A stretch of DNA of 38,411 nt, taken from assembly GCA_019058165.1 (NCBI GenBank), contig JAHLVZ010000001.1:1-38411 (forward strand). Direction: 5' to 3'. A model generated the notes under the pieces. That model ran no database searches. It had not been told where the DNA came from and saw only the letters and a program-made list of their open reading frames with translations. The stretch comes from Candidatus Heimdallarchaeota archaeon (GTDB lineage Archaea > Asgardarchaeota > Heimdallarchaeia > JABLTI01). Of this stretch, positions 23,859-30,691 are shown piece after piece (within the stretch, counting starts at the first letter, position 1; every line of letters begins with the position of its first letter). The position numbers and the translations under genes are program-made.

Positions 23859-24680
23859 TTGAATGCTAAAGCTATCGGTGATAAGGAAGAGAAATATTCA
23901 ATTGAAGGCAATATTGTGGAAATCTTCAGTTCATATCAGGGAGAAGGTGGATCCGTAAGAGGGTCTTGTTTTGGTAGAAGACAAATTTTCATTCGATTGG
24001 CAGGTTGTGATTTGAAGTGCGATTGGTGTGATACTGCACAATCTCGAGATCCCAATTATTCTGAATGTAAAGTTGAAAAAAAACCAGGAACTTGGGAATT
24101 TTCGACATACAAAAATCCAGTGAGTGATAATTTCGTAATAGAACAAGTATTAAATCTCTCAACAAAAGATCTTCATTCAGTATCATTAACTGGCGGTGAA
24201 CCAGCATATCAAGAAGAATTCTTTTATCGAATAGTTAATCAATTGTATAATCTTGAGATACCAATTTATCTTGAAACTAATGGTTACTTCCCAGAGCGAA
24301 TAGAAAATGTTGCTCCGAACATTAGCTATGCTTGTGTTGACATAAAGGATAGAACTGCAAACAGTGTGAGAAAAAGCGAATGGGAAAAATTAGTTGAAAA
24401 GGAGCTTGAATCTATTGCTATTTTAAATAATCGTTCGGCTCAAGTTTTTGCTAAAATTGTTGTAACAGAACAGACATCCCTTGAGGATATACGAATGTAT
24501 GCAGACAAACTCCAAAAGATAGGTGTTCCAGTAGTTGTTCAACCTGTAACACCAATAGGAAACGTCGGGCCCATTTCTCATCAAAAATTATTCAAGATAA
24601 CAGAAGTATTAGCTGAAGTTTTACCCGCTGAGTTATACGGCATATCTATTCAAGCTCATAAGCTGTTATCAATACTTTAG
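23859..24680 (+). CDS. queE: 7-carboxy-7-deazaguanine synthase QueE (radical SAM)
   Basis: 273 aa. QueE is the radical-SAM enzyme that contracts 6-carboxytetrahydropterin to 7-carboxy-7-deazaguanine, the QueC substrate. The SAM cluster motif CX3CX2C is at C50, C54, C57 (AGCDLKCDWCDT). It is preceded by IFSSYQGEGGSVRG, the family N-terminal signature, and followed by GGEP at 112-115. It starts with TTG 23859, with GAGG about 10 nt upstream; no in-frame ATG fits. A seven-T run after the stop probably ends the operon. QueD and GTP cyclohydrolase genes are not here. Confidence 0.94.
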   Translation: MNAKAIGDKEEKYSIEGNIVEIFSSYQGEGGSVRGSCFGRRQIFIRLAGCDLKCDWCDTAQSRDPNYSECKVEKKPGTWEFSTYKNPVSDNFVIEQVLNLSTKDLHSVSLTGGEPAYQEEFFYRIVNQLYNLEIPIYLETNGYFPERIENVAPNISYACVDIKDRTANSVRKSEWEKLVEKELESIAILNNRSAQVFAKIVVTEQTSLEDIRMYADKLQKIGVPVVVQPVTPIGNVGPISHQKLFKITEVLAEVLPAELYGISIQAHKLLSIL

Positions 24681-24683
24681 ACG

Positions 24684-24691
24684 GATTTTTT
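24684..24691 (+). terminator. T-run after queE
   Basis: A run of seven T starts 5 nt after the queE stop, followed by AT-rich sequence leading to the next promoter. Confidence 0.45.
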
Positions 24692-24772
24692 TGCTTTAAT
24701 TTACAAAGAAATAAAATAATATATTTGATTTAATAGATAGAATACATCGATTTAATTTTAAGTGGGAAAAAA

Positions 24773-25960
24773 ATGACCTCGAAAGTATTTTTCGGTTCTT
24801 TACAACATGGTAAGGCTAATCGATTTGCATCTCTTGGTGCGAAATATGATAAAATCCTTGAGTCCCTTGATTTTTCTACAATTGAAAAGAAGGATAAAGT
24901 CGCAATCAAAATGCATCTCGGTTTTAATGATGGATATCAAACTGTTCCAGTCTTTTTTGTAAGAAGATTGGTTAAAGCAGTAAAAGAAGCAGGTGGATAT
25001 CCTTTTGTGACTGACAACCCAACTGCTGTTTACAATGCAGTAAATAGAGGTTATACAGAAGAAACCTGTGGTTGTCCAATAATTCCTGTAGCTGGAATCA
25101 AAGATGGTTATGTGTATTCTAAAAAGATTGATTTCAAAGGTGTCGATTCTGTCGATCTAGCAGGAGTTTTACATGATGCTGATGTGTTAATGAATTTCGC
25201 TCATGCAAAAGGCCATGGATTACCTGGTTTTGGCGGAGTAATAAAAAATATTGCTCTTGGCGGTTTCGCAGCAAAAACAAGATGGAACAAAATACATGGT
25301 GTAGTTCATTACGATAAATATTGGGATCCAGATAAATGCTCTCCAGAACACGCAAAGAAACTTGTAGAATCTTGCCCAGAGAAATGCATCGATTATAAAA
25401 AAGACAAGCATGAATTAAAAGTTGGTTTTTATAATTGCAATCAGTGTATGAAATGTATCAAGGTTGATGAAGGTGTTGGTTCCTTAGAAATAAAGCAAGA
25501 AAATTATGATGCTTTCCAAGAATTCCAGGCAATAGCAGCAAAACTTGTCTTAGACACTTTTGATAAGAATAAAATCTTCAACTTCAATTTCGCTCTTCAA
25601 ATAACCGCATTCTGTGATTGTATGGGTATGCCACAACCAATTGTTGTAAATGAAATAGGTATTCTTGCTAGCAAAGATACAGTTGCTATTGAACAAGCAA
25701 CTTTGGATTTAATTAAGAAAGAAGGACTTCTTGAATCAAGTATACCTCCGTTTCTAAATAATGTTCAATTAAAGCCAGAATTGCATCCATTCCAACAACT
25801 CTTTGGTCATTTCAAAGATCCATATAAAACCTTAGAGTACGCAGAAAAACTAGGCATAGGTACATCAAAATACGAACTCATTGAAATCCTTTCACCAGAA
25901 GAAACTGCAAAGATGGAACCACCCAAAGAAAGGTATGAAACAGAGCCAACATTCTTTTAG
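24773..25960 (+). CDS. DUF362-domain iron-sulfur protein
   Basis: 395 aa. The body matches DUF362 proteins: VAIKMHLGFNDGYQTVPV, GGYPFVTDNPT, NFAHAKGHGLPGFGGVIKNIALGG (residues ~140-163). Inserted at ~189-230 is a Cys-rich segment (C189, C201, C205, C222, C225, C228) that looks like a ferredoxin-type cluster site. DUF362 members are uncharacterised but often linked to redox or cofactor chemistry. AAGTGGGAA precedes the ATG. Its own promoter region (24692-24772) separates it from queE, and it converges on the E2-like gene. Confidence 0.87.
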   Translation: MTSKVFFGSLQHGKANRFASLGAKYDKILESLDFSTIEKKDKVAIKMHLGFNDGYQTVPVFFVRRLVKAVKEAGGYPFVTDNPTAVYNAVNRGYTEETCGCPIIPVAGIKDGYVYSKKIDFKGVDSVDLAGVLHDADVLMNFAHAKGHGLPGFGGVIKNIALGGFAAKTRWNKIHGVVHYDKYWDPDKCSPEHAKKLVESCPEKCIDYKKDKHELKVGFYNCNQCMKCIKVDEGVGSLEIKQENYDAFQEFQAIAAKLVLDTFDKNKIFNFNFALQITAFCDCMGMPQPIVVNEIGILASKDTVAIEQATLDLIKKEGLLESSIPPFLNNVQLKPELHPFQQLFGHFKDPYKTLEYAEKLGIGTSKYELIEILSPEETAKMEPPKERYETEPTFF

Positions 25961-25973
25961 TTGCTCTGCTCTT

Positions 25974-26915
25974 CTATTTTTTCTTTCTTTTTCTCTTTTC
26001 TTTCTTCTTTTGTTTCTCTCGAGCAATTCGTTCTTTCTTGTATTTCTTTAATTTTAGAGCATCTAATTGTTCAACGGTCAATTCCGGTGCTTTTAGCAAA
26101 GGTTCTGGATTTTCAATAAGGCTTTTCAATAAAGCGAAAGTAGGTCCAGTATATATGCCACTGGCAATGCGATCATCAATGCTCGTTTTAAGTTTCATGA
26201 CTTTTCTAACTTCAATTTCATCTGTTTCTTGATTAACTATTGCTGCTTTGTGGATTTTTCCAATAATCATAACGATACTTGCAGTTCCTAACTCAAAGGG
26301 ATGATGAAAGACAGCATCTACATCGAGTGAACCTAAATGTGCTATAAAACACGAACACCATAATGGCATATCGTCTATTATGAATCTTAGTGGCATATTT
26401 CGTTCATCTGTCCAATTCATAAGCCAAAACATGAACCTAATGATCCAACGAGGCATTCCCCCCCAAAAATCGACGTCTTTTTGATTTGGATTTTCTTCAT
26501 GTCGAGCTTCATAGATCTGCTTATTTACGATACTTTGAACTGATTCCAAAGTGTCATAAGGATCAAATTCTATCATAGCATTTATTTCTTCACTCTCTTC
26601 GGTTTTTTCTTTATTAACTACAAAAGATAAAATTATTCGGTTTCGTTGCCATAATCGACGACCTGCAACAAAACGATTGACTTTTGGTCGAAGAGTGATT
26701 GTTCTTACTGCAGCAGTCAAAAATATTTGAAAGAGAGTTAATTTCTCGTTATCCTTCTTGTCTTTATTGTGTTTTTCTAGAAACTTGAAAGTATTTGTTA
26801 GATCAATTTGCATATCAGCATAAATGACACTTTCATGTCTCTTTTGCATAATATAAAATTCTAGTTCCTGAAACTTTGATGTTTTTACTAATTCAGCATC
26901 TGGTCTTCTAGGCAC
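25974..26915 (-). CDS. 2-oxoacid dehydrogenase E2 / CAT-fold protein without the catalytic His
   Basis: 313 aa. The fold is that of the E2 acyltransferase/chloramphenicol acetyltransferase catalytic domain (YADMQIDLT, LFQIFLTAAVRTITLRPKVNRFVAGRRLWQRN, GTASIVMIIGKIHKAA). There is no lipoyl or E1/E3-binding domain. Where active E2 enzymes read DHRxxDG, this protein reads DDRIASG (247-253), so the catalytic His is Asp and the following Asp is Ser. Acyl transfer by the usual mechanism is therefore unlikely. It ends in a strongly basic tail (~287-313). No other dehydrogenase-complex genes are nearby. Confidence 0.8.
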   Translation of the reverse strand: MPRRPDAELVKTSKFQELEFYIMQKRHESVIYADMQIDLTNTFKFLEKHNKDKKDNEKLTLFQIFLTAAVRTITLRPKVNRFVAGRRLWQRNRIILSFVVNKEKTEESEEINAMIEFDPYDTLESVQSIVNKQIYEARHEENPNQKDVDFWGGMPRWIIRFMFWLMNWTDERNMPLRFIIDDMPLWCSCFIAHLGSLDVDAVFHHPFELGTASIVMIIGKIHKAAIVNQETDEIEVRKVMKLKTSIDDRIASGIYTGPTFALLKSLIENPEPLLKAPELTVEQLDALKLKKYKKERIAREKQKKKEKRKRKKK

Positions 26916-26986
26916 AGTCTAATCTCCTGTTAAATTACAGTAATCCATCACAATTTACTTTATAAATTCTCTTCAAATTTTATGGA

Positions 26987-27008
26987 TAAAAAAATAAAAA
27001 AAGAGAAA
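26987..27008 (-). terminator. T-run terminator of the fixC-fixX-SCP2 unit
   Basis: On the minus strand two seven-T runs separated by A occur within 20 nt, starting 8 nt after the SCP2 stop codon. Confidence 0.55.
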
Positions 27009-27015
27009 ATGAACT

Positions 27016-27351
27016 TTAGTTCAATTTCTGTAGTTTAATAATATCTGGCATTTTAGCTTTAATTTTTAGTCGTTTCTGGTTGTATAGTTTCAAACCTGAA
27101 ATTTCTCCATGCATTAAAGAGAAGAAATCTGCTGTAGACATTTCATAGCTTATTTCTGGGTTCTCAACTTTGTCTTTTACAGGTTCTTCTGGTTGTCCAT
27201 TAACTAACTTGATGTGCCAGAATTCTTCAGTGTCTGTAAAGAAATATTGCATGGTTTTGTTCCAAGTTTTGAAGTGCCTTGCTAATTTTTCATCTACAAG
27301 TTTCGCTCGTACTTTATTCATTTCTGAAATAATTTCTTCATCTGTTACCAT
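27016..27351 (-). CDS. SCP2-like sterol/lipid-binding domain protein
   Basis: 111 aa, one domain. The pattern YFFTDTEEFWHIKLVNGQ, then PEISYEMSTADFFSLMHGEISGLKLYNQKRLKIKAKM fits the SCP2 fold, which holds hydrophobic ligands in a tunnel. No signal or membrane segment. It lies 17 nt after fixX in the same direction, so it probably belongs to the fixC-fixX unit. It could bind a quinone-, isoprenoid- or acyl-type ligand of that flavoprotein (inference). GGAG just before the ATG serves as ribosome binding site. Confidence 0.78.
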   Translation of the reverse strand: MVTDEEIISEMNKVRAKLVDEKLARHFKTWNKTMQYFFTDTEEFWHIKLVNGQPEEPVKDKVENPEISYEMSTADFFSLMHGEISGLKLYNQKRLKIKAKMPDIIKLQKLN

Positions 27352-27368
27352 TGTGATATCTCCTTATT

Positions 27369-27629
27369 TCATCCATAAGTAAATCGAACACCAGTACCGC
27401 CTTTAGGTTCTTCAAAGATTACTGCGTCTTCATCACAAATGTTCCAGCACGCCCCGCATTCTGCACAATCTTTCAGATTTTTTGGTCGATAAATCTGACC
27501 ATCTTTGACCCAAACATTTCGGGTGCAGTACTTTGCACAATCACCACAGCCAGAGCATTTCTCTTCATCAACTCGAACGAATTCCCCTGTTTCTCCAGGA
27601 TAATAATCAACTTTCATTTCTACCTTCAT
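27369..27629 (-). CDS. fixX: FixX-like ferredoxin, two [4Fe-4S] sites
   Basis: 86 aa. Two cluster motifs are complete: C25, C28, C31, C35 and C55, C58, C61, C65 (CAECGACWNIC). The C-terminus PKGGTGVRFTYG matches the ending typical of FixX/ETF-quinone-oxidoreductase ferredoxins. Its ATG overlaps the fixC stop (ATGA), so both are translated together and the ferredoxin probably serves FixC. An ATG four codons later (27617) with AAGG before it is an alternative start. FixA/FixB electron-transfer flavoprotein genes are not in the window. Confidence 0.9.
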   Translation of the reverse strand: MKVEMKVDYYPGETGEFVRVDEEKCSGCGDCAKYCTRNVWVKDGQIYRPKNLKDCAECGACWNICDEDAVIFEEPKGGTGVRFTYG

Positions 27630-28930
27630 TTTTCAGCCCTCATTTTCTTATAAATTTCAAGTGATTCAGGACCTACTTGCCTGTATGGTTGAATAAATTC
27701 ATAGAAGTCCTTGGCATCTTGTACAAGACTCATGTCGTCTTCATCTGCTCCTTTCATCCAATTTGAGTGAATGGCATTACTAATGAACCCGCCACCAATG
27801 ATTACATTCTGCATCATAGCAGCAATTTCTTCATCAAGCATAGTAAGAATTGATTTTTTGTTGAATTCTGCTACATAGCGAAATGATTGCAAGAAAACAT
27901 TCTCATTGAATTTTTCCATGAAATGCTCTTCCAAAAATTCAGCAGAAAAATCGTTTGCATCAATTGCTTTCTTGGCTGTTTCTGCAGCATAGATACCTGT
28001 AAAGAATGCTTCAGGCATGCCTTCACCGAGAAATGGAATAACAAATCCGCCTGATTCGCCAGTTAGAATTAAACCAGCTTTTGTTCGTTTCTCAATTGCT
28101 TCATCGTATTCGAGATGTAAACCCCAAGATTCGATTTTTCCACCTTCCAATTTTTCTTTTATGAAAGGTAAATCGATGAGATTTTGCATGTAATCATTTA
28201 CTGACTTGATATCTCCTTTGAATAGGTTATCATCCATATAGCCACCTGTGCCAATGGTCACTACTTCTTTCTTTGGAAAGATCCAGGGCCATGTTTTATG
28301 TTGACAATTTGGTGCTAAGAAATAGTAGATTGAATTACCAAAACGCTCATTCACTACCTCTTCTCCTAGCCAGACATTTAGGATGGTGTAAAGAATCATA
28401 TTCTGACCCTTTCTTTTAGGGATCAAACCTGCTTTACGTCCAACTATCGAATTTACTCCTGCGGCATCAATAATCACTTTGCCAAAGTATTTATCTCCTG
28501 TATCTGTTACCACACCTGTAACTCTACCATTTTCTTCAATGATATCCATAACAGTTGTAGAGAGTTTAACTTCAGCACCTGCTTTCTTAGCTAATTCCGT
28601 ATGCCAGGCATCAAATTCATCTCTTCGAACCGAGAGTAAAATTATCCCTTCACTTGGTGTTTCTCGGAACATAGTAGTTCGTTCAGGTGCCACCATTAAG
28701 GAATGCATTTCATAGATTTCACGTTCAATTGGTCCTTTCATGAGATACTGTAGATCAGGATCTACTAAAGCAGCCATATTCAAACAGGTCCCAGAAACAT
28801 TCTTTTCCCCTGGTTTTTGTGATTTCTCAAGAAGTAACACTTTAAGGCCCAGTTCTGCTGCTTTCTTAGCCGCAGCAGGACCAGCGCAACCAGCGCCGAC
28901 TATAACAATATCATATTCATTTTTACCCAT
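27626..28930 (-). CDS. fixC: FixC / ETF-quinone oxidoreductase-like FAD protein
   Basis: 434 aa. The N-terminal Rossmann motif GAGCAGPAAA (G12, G14, G17) ends with E35 for FAD ribose. The following PGEKNVSGTCLN resembles the conserved FixC/ETF-QO stretch. GLILTGESGGFVIPFLGEGMPEAFFTGIYAA is the second FAD contact and AAETAKKAI the usual helix after it. The family also includes geranylgeranyl reductases, but the overlapping FixX-type ferredoxin favours electron transfer, likely from a flavoprotein to quinone. Start chosen at ATG 28930; the frame extends to a TTG at 28948. Confidence 0.88.
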   Translation of the reverse strand: MGKNEYDIVIVGAGCAGPAAAKKAAELGLKVLLLEKSQKPGEKNVSGTCLNMAALVDPDLQYLMKGPIEREIYEMHSLMVAPERTTMFRETPSEGIILLSVRRDEFDAWHTELAKKAGAEVKLSTTVMDIIEENGRVTGVVTDTGDKYFGKVIIDAAGVNSIVGRKAGLIPKRKGQNMILYTILNVWLGEEVVNERFGNSIYYFLAPNCQHKTWPWIFPKKEVVTIGTGGYMDDNLFKGDIKSVNDYMQNLIDLPFIKEKLEGGKIESWGLHLEYDEAIEKRTKAGLILTGESGGFVIPFLGEGMPEAFFTGIYAAETAKKAIDANDFSAEFLEEHFMEKFNENVFLQSFRYVAEFNKKSILTMLDEEIAAMMQNVIIGGGFISNAIHSNWMKGADEDDMSLVQDAKDFYEFIQPYRQVGPESLEIYKKMRAEK

Positions 28931-28960
28931 AGTTGTAACAACTTCCAATTGCTAGTAATA

Positions 28961-28971
28961 GATTTTTAATC
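28961..28971 (-). promoter_or_regulatory. TATA-like box of the fixC operon
   Basis: The minus strand reads GATTAAAAATC, centred 36 nt before the fixC ATG, giving a predicted ~10-nt leader. Confidence 0.4.
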
Positions 28972-28989
28972 CCCAAATCATCATTTGGG
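28972..28989. promoter_or_regulatory. Inverted repeat beside the fixC promoter
   Basis: Perfect arms CCCAAAT (28972-28978) and ATTTGGG (28983-28989) flank CATC, directly upstream of the TATA-like box on the fixC strand. It covers the BRE/upstream position, where a bound repressor or activator would control the operon. Confidence 0.5.
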
Positions 28990-29103
28990 ATGCTTTATCG
29001 TCGGAAATTTGGTAAACTAATTCTTACAGATTTTTAACATTTTCTATTTTTTATTAGTAGGAAAGCTTAATTTCCAGAATAATCTAACAATTGTTAATCT
29101 ACA

Positions 29104-29589
29104 ATGTTGGTTTTAATGATAGAAAATAGCAAATTACCAAAGATACAATTAGTAGCTCCGCCTTGTCCCAGATGTATTAAACGTGGTCAGTTAGTTAGAA
29201 ATTTAACTGTTCGCAGCTTATTGATTCCTAAAGCAAAAAAAAGAGTTATGGATATTGCATACTATTTGTGTTTGAGCCCTGATTGTGAAGTTTCTTACTA
29301 TAGTAAAGAACCTTCTGAGGTATTTACAACGAAGGATGTCAAAGTTCCAATTTGGTTTAAGAAAGATGCTCATCCAAAATATGCTTGTTATTGCAACAAA
29401 ATTACAGACGAAGAAGCATTCAATGCTGCTAAAGAAACCGGTTTATCAGAACAGTCAGAGATTATTGAATTCTTACGAGAAAAAGTCAAATGTGCCTGCG
29501 TAGCAATGAATCCATCAGGTTTATGCTGCACTCCGTTATTTTCAGAAGCAATAATTAATGGGTTAGCTGCACGAGAAGAGGGGAACTGA
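29104..29589 (+). CDS. CopZ N-terminal-like Zn / [2Fe-2S] protein
   Basis: 161 aa. The N-terminal half has C21-x2-C24 and C56-x4-C61, a mononuclear zinc-type site. The C-terminal half has CYC (95-97), a helical TDEEAFNAAKETG region, then CAC (130-132) and CC (141-142), the BFD-like [2Fe-2S] arrangement. Together these resemble the N-terminal domain of archaeal CopZ copper chaperones. The HMA copper-binding domain normally fused after it is absent, and the protein ends right after the cluster domain. A second ATG at 29119 is possible. It is divergent from fixC and may serve redox or metal handling. Confidence 0.78.
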   Translation: MLVLMIENSKLPKIQLVAPPCPRCIKRGQLVRNLTVRSLLIPKAKKRVMDIAYYLCLSPDCEVSYYSKEPSEVFTTKDVKVPIWFKKDAHPKYACYCNKITDEEAFNAAKETGLSEQSEIIEFLREKVKCACVAMNPSGLCCTPLFSEAIINGLAAREEGN

Positions 29590-29605
29590 CGTTTTTCAGT
29601 CTTTT
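29585..29605 (+). terminator. Small hairpin plus T-run after the CopZ-like gene
   Basis: ACTGA (29585-29589) and TCAGT (29596-29600) can pair across a 6-nt loop and are followed by CTTTT. The stem is short. Confidence 0.3.
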
Positions 29606-29727
29606 AATATTATATTACCAAGTAATTTATGTTATTAAGCTAAAAGGAAAAGAAATGTATTTTATTTTGACGATTTGCTAACATTTAATTAGTTTGTTAC
29701 CAATTAAAACAAACACTGACAAAATTA

Positions 29728-29793
29728 ATGAGGTAGAGGAAAACGACAATCTTTTGTCCCAGTTGTGGTACTGCTAACCGCGATGAAGCTGAA
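29728..29793 (+). other. In-frame 5' extension of the five-ribbon protein without a canonical start
   Basis: The frame of the downstream gene reads upstream as AEDRNATGCSPCF, i.e. forward TIFCPSCGTANRDEAE, the missing first half of its zinc ribbon. Codons from 29737 on contain no ATG, GTG or TTG before 29794. An in-frame ATG at 29728 is followed by AGG and then TAG (29734-29736). GAGG motifs at 29730-29733 and 29736-29739 lie 9 nt before ACG (29743) and 9 nt before ATC (29749), so a non-standard start codon, or a sequence error, is implied. Confidence 0.55.
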
Positions 29794-30597
29794 ATGTGCT
29801 CAGAATGTGGTAATGTTATACCTAGATTAAATGATAATAATTCTCAGCAACCAGAACCAACTAGTCCTTCACCTAATGATTTTGGAGTAACTGAATCTAC
29901 AGAATCAGAATTCGGTATTGATGTAGGCTACCCTCCCCCACCTCCGCCACAAGGTGAATCTGATTCGTCTAGTTATCCTACTGGTTATCCTCCTTATGAT
30001 CACAGAAATTCACAATCTTTAGGTAGAAAAACCGTTTGCGAACGATGTGGAACCGTTTTAAGAGCAGATGATAAGGAATGTTCTGGGTGTGGTAAACCAA
30101 ATCCTGCGGCAATAAAATCTCCATCTCCTTATAGTGTTCCGCAACAACCATATCAAACTAGTGAACCCTACTCTCCACAAGCACCTTCTCGTCCATCCCC
30201 ACCGCCCCCACCACCACAAGATAAGGAAAAATCAAGAGGACGAACTCAACAAAAGATCGCAAAGTGTTCTAGCTGTGGAGCCATTGTATATGATTATGAA
30301 ACTCGATGCAGTAATTGTGACAGAATATTATCACCACCAACACGTCCAAGTAGAGATGCACCTCAACCAGAAGGTCAAGCTCCTGCTGGAACTGCACGAT
30401 GCTCCCGTTGTAATGCTATAGTTTATCCCCATCAAACCAAGTGTCCTAATTGCGACAAACCATTAACTCCTATACCAACTGATTCCGGACCAAAAAGACC
30501 CAGTCAAAGAATATCACGATGTCGACGTTGTAGTCATATAGTTTATCCTACGGATACTCGTTGTCAGAATTGTGGTCGAAAATTAGATCCAGTCTAA
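29794..30597 (+). CDS. Multi-zinc-ribbon, proline-rich protein
   Basis: 267 aa from the first canonical ATG, but translation probably begins ~17 codons upstream, since the first Cys pair (CPSCG) lies before it. The protein then carries four more CxxC...CxxC ribbons: CERCGTVL/CSGCG, CSSCGAIVYDYETRCSNC, CSRCNAIVYPHQTKCPNC, CRRCSHIVYPTDTRCQNC. The last three are clearly duplicated copies. Pro/Ser/Gln-rich disordered linkers join them (SPPPPPPQDKEK and similar). No membrane segment or enzyme domain. It may act as a zinc-dependent adaptor; no function is assigned. Confidence 0.8.
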   Translation: MCSECGNVIPRLNDNNSQQPEPTSPSPNDFGVTESTESEFGIDVGYPPPPPPQGESDSSSYPTGYPPYDHRNSQSLGRKTVCERCGTVLRADDKECSGCGKPNPAAIKSPSPYSVPQQPYQTSEPYSPQAPSRPSPPPPPPQDKEKSRGRTQQKIAKCSSCGAIVYDYETRCSNCDRILSPPTRPSRDAPQPEGQAPAGTARCSRCNAIVYPHQTKCPNCDKPLTPIPTDSGPKRPSQRISRCRRCSHIVYPTDTRCQNCGRKLDPV

Positions 30598-30691
30598 ATC
30601 ACATTTTATATATTCTCATTTTTTGACAAACAACTTCGATAAGAATTTGTTCGAATCATTTTTGAATCTTGACGTAATTCATAGCTAGAAA

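Noticed and set aside
29728..29736. Pyrrolysine-type readthrough of TAG in the five-ribbon gene
   Set aside because: TAG ends several other genes here (for example rplP0 and DUF362), there is no ribosome binding site before ATG 29728, and a non-standard start or sequence error is simpler.
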